Shown: positions 9,047 through 18,230 of the stretch, piece by piece
Numbering within the stretch: the stretch's first letter is position 1
Layout: each line of letters starts with the position of its first letter
Origin: Phycisphaeraceae bacterium
GTDB lineage: Bacteria; Planctomycetota; Phycisphaerae; Phycisphaerales; UBA1924
NCBI GenBank assembly: GCA_019636495.1
Contig: JAHBXL010000002.1
Location: 186,001-250,000 of the forward strand
DNA length: 64,000 nt
Direction: 5' to 3'
Position numbers and translations under genes: made by a program
The notes under the pieces: model-generated
Database searches by the model: none
What the model was told of the DNA's origin: nothing
The model's input: the letters and a program-made list of their open reading frames with translations, nothing else

Positions 9047-10159
9047 ATGCAAGTGATGCAGCGCGAGGCCGGCACGAAGTGCCGAAGGATGTTGTGCTAC
9101 GCGGCCACCGTGTTCGGCGGCGCGATGGGTTCGATCAGCCATGCACAATGGTCAGTCGTCAATCTGCATCCAGCTTGGGCGACAGATTCTTCGTATGCAT
9201 TCGGTGTCGAGGGGGGCCAACAGGTGGGCTACGCTGTAGCAGAGGCGGGTGGGCACGCGAGCCTGTGGACGGGAACTGCGGCCTCGTGGATAGACCTGCA
9301 TCCAGAAGCAATGGAGTTCTCCTACGTCTACGGCGTAGGCAGCGCGCAGCAGGTGGGATACTGCGGCACTAGCGGTGACACCCAGCGTGCGAGCGTTTGG
9401 AACGGAACCGCGGCATCATGGGTAGACCTGCACCCTCTCGGTGCCAGTCAGTCAGTAGCCCATGGCGCGCATGGGGGCCAACAGGTTGGCTGGGCGCGCG
9501 TAAGTGGCGGCACTCGCGCAAGTCTCTGGAGTGGCACCGTAGGTTCATGGATTGACTTGAATCCCGCTACTGCGACTGACTCGGTTGCGATCGGCATCCA
9601 AAGCGGCAATCAAGTCGGTACTGCTCGGGTCGGCGGATGGCAGCACGCCAGCCTGTGGAGCGGGACGGCGGCGTCATGGGTCGACCTCAATCCTGCTGAC
9701 GCGACACAGTCAGAGGGCTTCGGTATTGACGGTGCCCAGCAGGTGGGGATCGCAGACGTCAACGGCGTGACTCGCGCGAGCCTCTGGAGCGGCTCCGCTG
9801 CTTCCTGGATCGACCTTCACCCGCATGCCGCAACTGAGTCATCCGCATTTGCTGCTGATGGAGGTTGGCAAGTTGGTCAAGTTCGGCTGAACGGCGTATG
9901 GCACGCAAGCTTGTGGATCGGCACGGCAGAATCGTGGGTAGACCTCAGCGCGTACTTGCCATCCGGGTATGGCGACTCCTCAGCTCGCGACGTGTGGCAC
10001 GATGGTGCAACTACTTACGTGGCCGGGTATGGCTACAACAGTGATCTGGGCCGTAATGAAGCCCTACTCTGGATCGTGCCAGCACCGAGTTCGGCTGCAA
10101 TGATCGGCGGTATGGTCATTATCGCTACTGCGCAGCGCCGGCGGAAGAGTGCTGGCTAA
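9047..10159 (+). CDS. Exported repeat protein with PEP-CTERM-like sorting tail
   Basis: 370 residues. After a signal peptide, six or more repeats of about 43 residues follow the pattern (V/I)DLHP..AT.S.A.G..GGQQVG, then A.V.G...ASLW.GTAASW, giving a likely beta-propeller or beta-solenoid. The C-terminus has VPAPSS, a short hydrophobic segment (AAMIGGMVIIATA) and QRRRKSAG, a PEP-CTERM-like tripartite signal for sorting through an EpsH/exosortase-type system and attachment to the envelope or exopolysaccharide. The start ATG 9047 has GGAGGAG four nt upstream; a TTG at 9023 has no ribosome site. GC and Gly/Ser codon choice look less extreme than in neighbours. The 8774-9046 gap upstream has no gene that I can support. 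Confidence 0.78.
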   Translation: MQVMQREAGTKCRRMLCYAATVFGGAMGSISHAQWSVVNLHPAWATDSSYAFGVEGGQQVGYAVAEAGGHASLWTGTAASWIDLHPEAMEFSYVYGVGSAQQVGYCGTSGDTQRASVWNGTAASWVDLHPLGASQSVAHGAHGGQQVGWARVSGGTRASLWSGTVGSWIDLNPATATDSVAIGIQSGNQVGTARVGGWQHASLWSGTAASWVDLNPADATQSEGFGIDGAQQVGIADVNGVTRASLWSGSAASWIDLHPHAATESSAFAADGGWQVGQVRLNGVWHASLWIGTAESWVDLSAYLPSGYGDSSARDVWHDGATTYVAGYGYNSDLGRNEALLWIVPAPSSAAMIGGMVIIATAQRRRKSAG

Positions 10160-10215
10160 GTCTCGGCAAGTTCGCTTGTCCGTGGCAATGGTCTCGCCTT
10201 TCCCGTCACATCCGT

Positions 10216-11769
10216 TCAAAACATCGTCATCTGGCTCGTCGCCACTTCCCCCGTCACCGGGTGCTCGGGGTCGAGCCGGTAGTCCCCGTCGTAGCACGCC
10301 GTGCAGTAGTGCGAGGCCGGACGGTTCATGCACGCCAACAGTCCCTCCAGCGACAGGAAATGCAGCGAATCGACCGCGAGATACTCGCGGATTTCCTCGA
10401 CGCTCTTTTCGTGCGCGATCAACTGGTCGCGGGTCGCGAAATCGACGCCGAAGTGGCACGGGTGCCGGATCGGGGGGCACGAGATGCGAAGGTGGATCTC
10501 CTTCGCCCCCGCGTTCCGCAGTTGCTCCATCTTCACGCGGGTCGTCGTGCCGCGGACGATCGAGTCATCCACCAGGATCAACTTCCTGCCCTCGACAATC
10601 TCGCGGATGGTGTTCAACTTCAGCCTCACCGCGGCGGACCTTTCCGCCTGCGTCGGCTTGATGAACGTCCGGCCCACGTACCGGTTCGGCACGATCCCCT
10701 CGCGATACGGAATTCCGCTCGCCCTCGCATACCCCGCCGCGGCGGACCTTCCCGAGTCCGGCATCGGCATCACGTAGTCCGCCTTCACCGGAGCCTCGCG
10801 TGCCAGCGCAGCCCCGAGTTCCTCGCGCACAACCTGCACATTCTGCCCGAACACGTAACTCGCGGGGTTGGCGAAGTACACATGCTCGAAAACGCAGTGC
10901 GCGGGCCGGTCGGCGACATCGGCGAAACGCCGGGACGAAACGCCGCGATCCGAGAGCGTGACGATCTCGCCGGGCGCAACCTCGCGCACGACCTTCGCGC
11001 CGATGACATCGAGCGCGACAGTCTCGCTGGCGACAACATCGCGGCCATCGGGCATCTTGCCCAGCACCAGCGGCCGCCAGCCCCAGGGGTCGCGCGCCGC
11101 CTCGATGCGATCGGGGAACAGGAACACGAGGCTGAACGCCCCCTGCAAATGCCGCAGCGTCGCGGCGATCGGATCGACCGCGCCCTGCTGCGCCGGCGAA
11201 GCCAGCAGATGAATGATGACCTCGGTGTCGCTGGTCGTGTGGAACAGGTGCCCAGCGCGCTCGAAGAGCACGCGGAATGCATCGGCGTTGATGAGGTTGC
11301 CGTTGTGCGCAACCGCCACCTGCCCGCCGATGTACTGCTCCAGCAGCGGCTGCGCGTTGCACGAGGTCGAGCCGCCCGCCGTCGAGTATCTGTTGTGCCC
11401 GATGGCCCCGCACCCCGGGCCGGTCTTCACCGCGCCGTTTGCGAGCCGCTTGCCATTGAGCGCGGCCAGTTCCTCGGGTGTCAGGCACGCCGCTTCGAGT
11501 TGCGCCAGCGTTTGCTGGTCGAAAATCTCCGGCACCAGCCCCATGCCCGTGTGCGCGGCGATGGTCCGCCCGTTGCTCACCGCAATTCCCGCCGACTCCT
11601 GCCCTCGGTGCTGCTGGGCGTAGAGGCCCATATAGGCCAACGTCGCCGGCTCGGGCCCCCCCCAGATGCCGAAGACCCCGCATTTTTCCTTCATCTCCGG
11701 TGCCGCGCGCTGCACGCGCCCACGTCCGATGGGCGTCAGGACCGGCAGGGGCAGGCGATCGACATTCAC
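10216..11769 (-). CDS. purF: Amidophosphoribosyltransferase
   Basis: First committed enzyme of de novo purine synthesis, making 5-phosphoribosylamine from PRPP and glutamine. The N-terminal nucleophile glutaminase begins at KCGVFGIWGG, whose Cys is freed by propeptide removal. The PRPP loop is KLILVDDSIVRGTTTR. C-terminal ISCPPIRHPCHFG and HYCTACYDGDY supply cysteines as in Bacillus-type enzymes carrying a [4Fe-4S] cluster. The start used is a GTG at 11769 with GGAG six nt upstream, giving a 29-residue propeptide; the ATG at 11694 would give the shorter MKEK propeptide and is a real alternative. Convergent with the repeat protein gene and divergent from the dehydrogenase at 11850. Confidence 0.93.
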   Translation of the reverse strand: MNVDRLPLPVLTPIGRGRVQRAAPEMKEKCGVFGIWGGPEPATLAYMGLYAQQHRGQESAGIAVSNGRTIAAHTGMGLVPEIFDQQTLAQLEAACLTPEELAALNGKRLANGAVKTGPGCGAIGHNRYSTAGGSTSCNAQPLLEQYIGGQVAVAHNGNLINADAFRVLFERAGHLFHTTSDTEVIIHLLASPAQQGAVDPIAATLRHLQGAFSLVFLFPDRIEAARDPWGWRPLVLGKMPDGRDVVASETVALDVIGAKVVREVAPGEIVTLSDRGVSSRRFADVADRPAHCVFEHVYFANPASYVFGQNVQVVREELGAALAREAPVKADYVMPMPDSGRSAAAGYARASGIPYREGIVPNRYVGRTFIKPTQAERSAAVRLKLNTIREIVEGRKLILVDDSIVRGTTTRVKMEQLRNAGAKEIHLRISCPPIRHPCHFGVDFATRDQLIAHEKSVEEIREYLAVDSLHFLSLEGLLACMNRPASHYCTACYDGDYRLDPEHPVTGEVATSQMTMF

Positions 11770-11849
11770 GGGGTGCTCCGGACGCGGCGTGCGTGGAATA
11801 GTGTAGCGGCGGCGGCCGCGCACGGTCCGGTCGCCCGGAGGGCCTCGCC

Positions 11850-12875
11850 ATGCGAATCGCGTTCTTCAGCGCCAAGGCGTTCGAGCACGAGCCCTTCTCC
11901 GCCGCCGCGGCGGACAGGCACGAACTGGTCTTCCTCCCGCAGCGGCTCGATGCCTCGACGGCTCCGGCCGCCGCGGGCTGTACGGGTGTGTGCGCCTTTG
12001 TCAACGACCGCCTCGATGCCCCCTGCCTCGAATCCCTCGCCGCGGCGGGCGTTCGGCTGGTCGCGCTGCGGTCGGCCGGGTTCAACCACGTGGACGTCGA
12101 TGCCGCGACGCGCCTCGGTCTCACGGTTGCGCGCGTTCCCGCATACTCGCCGCACGCCGTGGCCGAGCACACCGTCGCGCTCATGCTCTGCCTGAACCGC
12201 AGGATCCACCGTGCCTACAACCGCGTCCGCGAGCACAACTTCGCGCTCGACGGCCTGATGGGCTTCGACCTGTTCGGCAAGACGGCGGGCGTGGTCGGCA
12301 CCGGAAAGATCGGCCAGTGCGTGGTGCGGATCATGCGCGGCTTCGGCTGCCGCGTGCTGGCTTTCGATCCGTCGCCCTGCAATGAGTGCCGCGAGTTGGG
12401 CGCCGAGTATGTGCCGCTCGCCGCGCTGCTGGCCGAGAGCGACATCGTGACGCTGCACTGCCCGCTCACGCCCGCGACCCGCCACCTCATCAACGACGCC
12501 GCCCTGCGTGCCATGCGACCTGGCGCGATGCTCATCAACACCGGCCGCGGCGCGCTGATCGACACCCGCGCCCTGATCGCCGCGCTCAAGTCGCAGCGGC
12601 TCGGCGCAGTCGGGCTCGACGTGTACGAAGAAGAAGCGGACCTGTTCTTCCGCGACCTGTCGGAAGAGGTTCTGCACGACGATGTCTTCGCACGACTCCT
12701 GACCTTCCCCAACGTCCTCATCACCGCCCACCAGGGCTTCTTCACGCGCGAAGCCATGGCGAACATCGCCCAGACAACCCTCGCCAACGCCGACGGCTTC
12801 GAGGCCGGCGCCATCGACCCGGCGAACCTCGTGACCCCTGCCCTCTTCGTCCCCGCGAAGGGCCGCAAGGGCTGA
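11850..12875 (+). CDS. D-2-hydroxyacid dehydrogenase, D-lactate dehydrogenase type
   Basis: 341 residues, NAD-dependent D-isomer-specific 2-hydroxyacid dehydrogenase closest to fermentative LdhA. Seen: RSAGFNHVD (substrate Arg region), Rossmann [41 protein letters not shown] and the catalytic His in [11 protein letters not shown]. The Tyr/Glu-rich [20 protein letters not shown] loop is characteristic of the LdhA branch. It would reduce pyruvate to D-lactate with NADH in the cytosol. It stands alone, divergent from purF, with 192 nt before rpsD. Confidence 0.87.
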   Translation: MRIAFFSAKAFEHEPFSAAAADRHELVFLPQRLDASTAPAAAGCTGVCAFVNDRLDAPCLESLAAAGVRLVALRSAGFNHVDVDAATRLGLTVARVPAYSPHAVAEHTVALMLCLNRRIHRAYNRVREHNFALDGLMGFDLFGKTAGVVGTGKIGQCVVRIMRGFGCRVLAFDPSPCNECRELGAEYVPLAALLAESDIVTLHCPLTPATRHLINDAALRAMRPGAMLINTGRGALIDTRALIAALKSQRLGAVGLDVYEEEADLFFRDLSEEVLHDDVFARLLTFPNVLITAHQGFFTREAMANIAQTTLANADGFEAGAIDPANLVTPALFVPAKGRKG

Positions 12876-13067
12876 ACGCCCCGGGGTTTGACCGCGGCCC
12901 CCCATCCGCCTTCAATCCGCCTCACATTCTGGGATTGCCCGGATCTTCTCAACCCGCCGGACCGCAGCCGCGGCCAACCGGCACAGATCGCCCGCCGCTC
13001 CACATCGACGGCGGGCACCCCGGCGAGGGCCAATGGCCCCGCGACCGGGGACGGAAGGAGCATCGCT

Positions 13068-13667
13068 ATGGCTCGTTACACCGGCCCGAAACTCAAACTC
13101 TCCCGCCGCATCGGTTCGCCGATCGAGGACATCCCCAAGCACACAACCAAGCGTGCGCTGGTCTACCCCGGCATGCACGGGTACCGCGGCCGTCGTCTTC
13201 GCGACTACGGCCTGCGCATGAACGAGAAGCAGAAACTCAAGTTCCACTACAGCGTGCTGGAGCGTCAGTTCCGCCGCTACATCGCCGAGGCGACGCGCCT
13301 GCCGGGCAACACCGGCGAGATCCTGCAGCGCCTGCTCGAAAGCCGGCTCGACAACGTCGTCCGCCGCACAGGCATGGCCCGGACCATCTGGGCCGCGCGC
13401 CAGATCGTCGCCCATGGCCACGTGCTGGTCAACGGCAAAAAGTGCGACCGACCCTCGTACACGGTGCAGGTCGGCGATGTCATCACGCTCAAGCCGCGAA
13501 TCCAGAAACTCGTCCGCGAGAACATGGAGTCGCTCTCCGGGCACGAGGTGCCGGGCTGGATCGACTTCAACCCCGGCGAACTCACGACCCGGGTCATCGC
13601 CCTCCCCACGTCCGACCAGATTCCGTTTGACGTGAACGCAAACCTGATCATCGAGTTCTACCGATAA
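13068..13667 (+). CDS. rpsD: 30S ribosomal protein S4
   Basis: 199 residues. S4 nucleates 30S assembly by binding 16S rRNA. N-terminal MARYTGPKLKLSRRIG, central KQKLKFHYSVLERQFRRY and the S4 RNA-binding domain RLDNVVRRTGMARTIWAARQIVAHGHVLVNG are all diagnostic. The start ATG at 13068 has AAGGAG seven nt upstream; an upstream in-frame extension is rejected. It lacks the N-terminal zinc cysteines, so it is a C-minus type. The gene is detached from the alpha operon (no rpsK, rpoA or rplQ nearby). The 192-nt leader could carry autoregulation by S4, but I see no recognisable structure. Confidence 0.95.
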   Translation: MARYTGPKLKLSRRIGSPIEDIPKHTTKRALVYPGMHGYRGRRLRDYGLRMNEKQKLKFHYSVLERQFRRYIAEATRLPGNTGEILQRLLESRLDNVVRRTGMARTIWAARQIVAHGHVLVNGKKCDRPSYTVQVGDVITLKPRIQKLVRENMESLSGHEVPGWIDFNPGELTTRVIALPTSDQIPFDVNANLIIEFYR

Positions 13668-13758
13668 CACCTGTCGGCCCGTTGCCGGGGCGCACGCGCT
13701 GCGCGCCCCGGCCGACGACCGCCCCGGGCACGGATCGCCGGGGCGCGAGGAGGACGCG

Positions 13759-15654
13759 ATGCTCAAGTTTCTGCGAAAGTACAGCAAGTGGATCCTGGTC
13801 GTCGGCGGCTCGCTGCTGATGATCGCCTTCCTCCTGCCAACCACCATCCAGGAGTTGGGCAACCGGCCCATCTTCAACACCGTCATGCGCATCGACGGTC
13901 GGCGCGTGGGCGCCGTCGAGTTCCAGCATGCCATGCGCGAATACAACGCGCTCCAGATGGTCACCTTCGAGACGCTCCGCCCGGTCTCCAACGTCTCGGG
14001 GCCGGAGCACTGGCTGCTCCTGTGCCACGAAGCGCAGAACGGCGGGTTCATCGCCGGTCGAGGCGAGGGATCCGAGTTCCTGCCCGACCTGGTCTACCAG
14101 ATGCTCTACGCCAGCGGGCGCGTCTTCCAGATGGCGCCCGAAGAGATCGAACCGATGAAGACCATGATGGTCCAGGCCATCATGACCGGCCTGCCCATGG
14201 TGCAGGAACGCTCCGGCCTCAGCGAATCGCAGATCTTCGAGGCCATCGCCAAACTGCACGGCGTCATCCGCATGCAGGTGGCCTATCAGCGCTCGCCCCG
14301 ATTCTCCGACCGCCGCCTCGCCGTCGGCATGAAACGCCTCAACGAGTCCGCCTCCATCGACTATGTCTTCCTCCCGCCCGAGCGCGAAATGGCGGGCGTC
14401 GCCGAGCCCACCGAGGAACAGGTCGCCGCTCACTTCGCCAGATATAAGGACGCCGAGCCCGGATCGGGCGAACTGGGAATCGGCTATCGCCGCCCCGACC
14501 GCGTCAAGATCGAGTGGCTCGTGCTCGATCGCGCCGCCATCACCGCGGCCATCCGGCCCGACCCAGTCGAGGTGCAGAAGCGGTACATCCGCGCAACCGG
14601 CGGAAACATGCCCGAAGGTGTGGACCCCGCCGCCGCTCGCAGGCCCTACGAGATCGAGGTCCAGAACGAGGTCGTCGAGCGCGTCATGCGCACGGCGGAC
14701 CAGGTGATCCGCGGCGAGTTCGAACGGGCGCTCCGTCGCGCCACCGCCGAGGGCGTCTACTGGCGACTGCCCGATGACTGGGCGCAGTCCCGACCGGACC
14801 TGGCCGCGATCCGCGACGTGGTCGTCGCTCGCGTCCGCGAACTCCACCAGATCACCATTCCCGGCCCGACAGTTGTCCGTCGAACCGGCGACTGGCTCGT
14901 GCAGTCCGACATCGCCGCCCTCGACGGCATCGGCAACAGCACGCTCAAGCGCGGCGTGCAGACCGAGCCGTTCTCGATGCTTCCCTTCCGCGTCCGCGAA
15001 CTGGCCGGACCCAGCGACCTGGGCCTGCAGGTCGGCGTGCCCGCGGAAGCCACGACCGATTTCCGCGGCAACCGCTACTACTACATCATCGCCGACGCCC
15101 GCAAGGCCGCGCCGCCGGAGTCCCTCGATGAGGCACGCGACGAGGTCGTGCGTGATCTCAATCGACTCGCCGCCTTCGAACGCCTCCGCGAGCAAGTCTC
15201 CGCAGTCCGTGATGCGGTGATCGCCAACGGCCTCGGCTCGCTTATCGACGAGACCGAGGACCAGCCGCTGGCGCTGAGAAAGGCCACGGTTCTCACCAGC
15301 GGCCTGTTCCCGCGCGACCCCAACGTGGACACCGAGGAGTTCCGCAACGCCGTCCTCGAGGTCGCCTCCAAACTCGACCCCACCGTTTCGATCGAAGACT
15401 CGCCGCGCGAGGGCCGAACCGTCGTCTTCGCTGTCCCGCGCAGCCAGGGCATCGCCGCGGCGGTCATCACCCGAACTTCGCCGGTCACGCTCGAGATGTT
15501 CCGCCGGGCCCAGCCCAGCGCCGCCGCGAACATCACCCGCACCGAACTCGGTTTCGACTCGCCCGAAGACTCGCCCTTCTCGTTGGAAACGATGAAGAAG
15601 CGGCTGCGCGTCGAATCTCGCGGCGGCGACGACAAGAGCACCGACGACAACTGA
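13759..15654 (+). CDS. SurA/PpiD-like membrane-anchored periplasmic foldase
   Basis: 631 residues. One N-terminal membrane segment (KWILVVGGSLLMIAFLLP) after a short basic stretch anchors a large periplasmic part. FNTVMRIDGRRVGAVEFQHAM resembles the start of SurA_N/PpiD chaperone domains (usually with a G(R/K)-x-I/V-x-x-x-E/D-F pattern). The remainder is helical and charged, with a beta-rich stretch near 300-430 that could be a divergent parvulin domain, but I cannot identify its active-site residues. Likely role is folding of exported proteins. It follows rpsD by 91 nt on the same strand. Ends in a convergent bidirectional terminator. Confidence 0.6.
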   Translation: MLKFLRKYSKWILVVGGSLLMIAFLLPTTIQELGNRPIFNTVMRIDGRRVGAVEFQHAMREYNALQMVTFETLRPVSNVSGPEHWLLLCHEAQNGGFIAGRGEGSEFLPDLVYQMLYASGRVFQMAPEEIEPMKTMMVQAIMTGLPMVQERSGLSESQIFEAIAKLHGVIRMQVAYQRSPRFSDRRLAVGMKRLNESASIDYVFLPPEREMAGVAEPTEEQVAAHFARYKDAEPGSGELGIGYRRPDRVKIEWLVLDRAAITAAIRPDPVEVQKRYIRATGGNMPEGVDPAAARRPYEIEVQNEVVERVMRTADQVIRGEFERALRRATAEGVYWRLPDDWAQSRPDLAAIRDVVVARVRELHQITIPGPTVVRRTGDWLVQSDIAALDGIGNSTLKRGVQTEPFSMLPFRVRELAGPSDLGLQVGVPAEATTDFRGNRYYYIIADARKAAPPESLDEARDEVVRDLNRLAAFERLREQVSAVRDAVIANGLGSLIDETEDQPLALRKATVLTSGLFPRDPNVDTEEFRNAVLEVASKLDPTVSIEDSPREGRTVVFAVPRSQGIAAAVITRTSPVTLEMFRRAQPSAAANITRTELGFDSPEDSPFSLETMKKRLRVESRGGDDKSTDDN

Positions 15655-15682
15655 CCGGCCCGCGGCGACTCCCCAAACTCAA

Positions 15683-15713
15683 AGAGCCCGGGGCAACGGC
15701 CGCCCCGGGCTCT
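15683..15713. terminator. Bidirectional terminator between convergent genes
   Basis: A perfect 12-bp stem (AGAGCCCGGGGC 15683-15694 with its complement 15702-15713) encloses a 7-nt loop. It is flanked by T-rich sequence to the right (gtttctc) and by A-rich sequence to the left (caaactcaa), so it can act for the rightward foldase gene and the leftward lpoB-like gene, which end 29 and 27 nt away. Confidence 0.85.
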
Positions 15714-15739
15714 GTTTCTCTCCGCGCTGCGCCCGCCGG

Positions 15740-16357
15740 TCACCGCAGCGTCGCGACTTTCTTGATCTCAACGTTGCCCATCCAGACCTTCTCGTTGGTC
15801 TCGATGTTTGTCAGTTCCAGCCCGACCTGGTAGTACTTGGTCAGTTGGCGGTTGTCCAGCGACCGCTGCACGACGTCGATGATGTTGCCCATCAGCATCA
15901 GGTCTGCGCCCAGTTCGTTCTTCATCAGTTTGCGCGTCTCGGGCGAGTTCCACTCCTGCCCCTGCAGACGCTCATCGCGCAGCGCGCCGCGCTGGTCACG
16001 CATCGAAACCACGCGGACGTGCCCGGTGTTCAGCATCTCGCGCTCGAAGTTCATCGTGAACAGGCCCGTGTCGATGTAGTCCTGGCTCCTGTTCGTGATC
16101 GGCCCGACGATCATGATCGGCCGGTTGCCGCCGTGCTCGGCCTTCCAGCGATCGATCCAGCCGCGGAAGGTCGCATCGTTGACCATCCCCTGCCAGACCA
16201 GCCGCGCATCGGTGTCGTTGAAGCGGTAGTCCAGGTCCTTGGTGGTCGCCGGGTCGACCCGCTCGACCTCGCGCTTTGTCGGCCCGCATGCCGGCAGCGC
16301 CATCGCCCCCGCCGCGAGCAGAACCATCGCCAGTGTGCATCGTGTTCTCGTGATCAT
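15740..16357 (-). CDS. LpoB-like penicillin-binding-protein activator lipoprotein
   Basis: 205 residues. The N-terminus carries a lipoprotein signal (lipobox LPAC|G). The mature part matches LpoB-type proteins: PIMIVGPITNRSQDYIDTGLFTMNFEREMLNTGHVRVV, then LGADLMLMGNIIDVVQRS and YYQVGLELTNIETNEKVWMGNVEIKK. LpoB is an outer-membrane lipoprotein that reaches the periplasm and stimulates a bifunctional penicillin-binding protein. Start ATG 16357 is chosen because it opens the signal peptide and has AAGGATG upstream; 16390 is possible. It sits 37 nt downstream of the COG3014-like gene on the same strand. Confidence 0.85.
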   Translation of the reverse strand: MITRTRCTLAMVLLAAGAMALPACGPTKREVERVDPATTKDLDYRFNDTDARLVWQGMVNDATFRGWIDRWKAEHGGNRPIMIVGPITNRSQDYIDTGLFTMNFEREMLNTGHVRVVSMRDQRGALRDERLQGQEWNSPETRKLMKNELGADLMLMGNIIDVVQRSLDNRQLTKYYQVGLELTNIETNEKVWMGNVEIKKVATLR

Positions 16358-16394
16358 GGAAGCATCCTTGTGAGTGATGTGTGCGTTCAACAGT

Positions 16395-17789
16395 TCATCT
16401 CCACCAATGTTCGATCACCGTGACCAGCGCGCTGTCGCCCGCGCGCGGGTCGATGTTGACGGTCCGCCACGGCCCCGCGAAAACCGTCGCGCCCGTGGCC
16501 GAGAGATACTCGATCCGCGCGTTCCGCTCGCCCGGCTGAACGCTCGCCAGCCCGACGTGCGCCTGCGCCGGCAGCAGCGTCCAGCACCGCAGGTCCGCCT
16601 TCTCCGTGATCGTCACAAACGCCAGGCCCGCCAGCGTGCCCACCAGCCCCGCGATCGCCTGCTCGCTGCCGCGCTTCGAGTTCGCCTGCCACACGCGCGT
16701 CAGCGTGTACGATGCCGCCGCCTTCGCCGTCGAGCGGATGATCGCCCGCGCCTGGATCAGCGGCATCTGTCGCCGGTGGTTCTCCATCGCCACCGCGCGC
16801 AGGTCCTCAACCAGCGCGAGCGGCACCGTCGTGCCGTCATCGAACACCAGCCTCGCACCTGCCGCCTCGGCAACGCCCCCGACCAGTTCCGGCAACTCGT
16901 AGTACACCGGCCACTCGAACACCGGGATCGGCCCGAACCGCCTCGCTTCCTTCCGCGGACCGCGCCCCGAAAGCGCGACCGCCAGGACGTTCACCTCGCC
17001 GCGCCGAATCTCACCGAGACTCGCGAAGTCCTGCTCGCGCACCGGGCCAATCACGCCGCGCTGCGCCCCGATGATCGTCCGCAGCCGGCGCGCCGCAACC
17101 TCCTGCAGCGATGACTCGCCCGTCTTCATGAACGTCACCGCCGTCAGATACGTTCCCAGCGGGCTTTCGACGAACCGCCCGGCCGTGTCCGCCGCGGCCG
17201 CCCCGGCCAGCGCACGGGAATCGACCTGCGCGCTCTCCTTCCGCACCGCCGCCTCCAGTTTCAGGTAGCGGTCGCGCAACACATCCGCCTTGCCCGCCAT
17301 GCGCCGCGCCTCGACCGTCGCCCCCCCATCGATCCGCCCCGCCTCAAGGTGCGCCAGCAACTTGAACACGTTGACGTACATGTCCTCATAGGGTTCGCCG
17401 ATGTACTCCGCGGCGGTGTCGTTCAGCAGCCACTTGGCCGCCTCGTCCGCCGCGCTGCTCTCTCGCACGATGTCCATCCGCGCCTCGGCCTTTTCCAGCG
17501 CCTCGATGGTCGTCTGCGTGTCGCCCAGCGCCAGCGCCGCCGTCCCGCGGTCCAGCCACCAAAGCAGCATGTCGCGGTCGCCGTAGCGATCGCGCTCCGC
17601 GTCCAACTGCGCCGCGGCAAGGTCGTAGCGTCCCTGCGCGTGCAGACTCGCCAGGTCGGCGCGATGGCGGTCGAACCGCGTGACGCAGCCGCCCCCGACA
17701 AGCCCGGCCGTCAGAAGCAAAGACACGCCCGCGACGACCGCCGCGCCGCCGAACCCACCGCCCGAAGATGCCTGCCGCAAACCGGCCAC
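16395..17789 (-). CDS. COG3014-like exported TPR protein, partner of the LpoB-like gene
   Basis: 464 residues. A hydrophobic N-terminal segment ends LVGGGC, a weak lipobox because the -3 residue is Gly. Helical repeats follow (HAQGRYDLAAAQLDAERDRY, ALGDTQTTIEALEKAEARM), then EYIGEPYEDMYVNVFKLL and, near the C-terminus, TRVWQANSKRGSEQAIAG and DLRCWTLLPAQAHV. The block GEPYEDMYVNVFKAL/LNYL together with RCWxLLPxxI is what I know from COG3014-type proteins that neighbour LpoB homologues. GTG start with AAGGAGG 11 nt upstream. Inference: the two lipoproteins work together on peptidoglycan synthesis; no direct evidence in the sequence. Confidence 0.65.
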   Translation of the reverse strand: MAGLRQASSGGGFGGAAVVAGVSLLLTAGLVGGGCVTRFDRHRADLASLHAQGRYDLAAAQLDAERDRYGDRDMLLWWLDRGTAALALGDTQTTIEALEKAEARMDIVRESSAADEAAKWLLNDTAAEYIGEPYEDMYVNVFKLLAHLEAGRIDGGATVEARRMAGKADVLRDRYLKLEAAVRKESAQVDSRALAGAAAADTAGRFVESPLGTYLTAVTFMKTGESSLQEVAARRLRTIIGAQRGVIGPVREQDFASLGEIRRGEVNVLAVALSGRGPRKEARRFGPIPVFEWPVYYELPELVGGVAEAAGARLVFDDGTTVPLALVEDLRAVAMENHRRQMPLIQARAIIRSTAKAAASYTLTRVWQANSKRGSEQAIAGLVGTLAGLAFVTITEKADLRCWTLLPAQAHVGLASVQPGERNARIEYLSATGATVFAGPWRTVNIDPRAGDSALVTVIEHWWR

Positions 17790-17901
17790 AGCCCCTGCCG
17801 CCTCCTTGCCCCCTCCCGCCCCTCCAGTCCCTCTCCAAGTTTAGTACTCCCTAACCTCGCGGGTTGCGGTCCCAACCCGATTTTCAGGCCAATCATCAAC
17901 C

Positions 17902-18216
17902 ATGACCACCCCCGGCCCGCTCACCATCCGCGCGTTCCAGCAACTCATCCGCGACCGCTATTTCGCCACCGATTCGGCCCGCGGCCCGGCGGGCACGTTC
18001 ATCCTGCTCATCGAAGAGGTCGGCGAACTCGCCACCGCCCTGCACGACAACCGACCCGGCAAAAGCCCCACGCCCGAGCAGCAGGCCAATCTCGCCGAGG
18101 AATTCGCCGATGTGATCGCCTGGCTGGCGACGCTCGCCAACATCCACGGCGTCGATCTCGAACACGCCCTCGCCAAGTACACCACGCCGGGAGTCGTCGA
18201 GGGCGTGAAGGACTGA
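17902..18216 (+). CDS. MazG-like nucleotide pyrophosphohydrolase
   Basis: 104 residues, single MazG/all-alpha NTP pyrophosphohydrolase domain. The metal-binding acidic motifs are visible as EEVGEL (about 37-42) and EEFADVIAWL (about 71-80), the E-x-x-E...E-x-x-D arrangement of the superfamily. It hydrolyses non-canonical or damaged NTPs to NMP and pyrophosphate; precise nucleotide unknown. Divergent from the COG3014-like gene and convergent with the DNA polymerase delta' gene 14 nt downstream. Confidence 0.85.
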   Translation: MTTPGPLTIRAFQQLIRDRYFATDSARGPAGTFILLIEEVGELATALHDNRPGKSPTPEQQANLAEEFADVIAWLATLANIHGVDLEHALAKYTTPGVVEGVKD

Positions 18217-18230
18217 GCGCCGCAATCGGC

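Noticed and set aside
8798-9148. 116-codon open frame on the minus strand upstream of the repeat protein
   Set aside because: It overlaps the start and signal peptide of the 9047 gene and has no ribosome site or motif.
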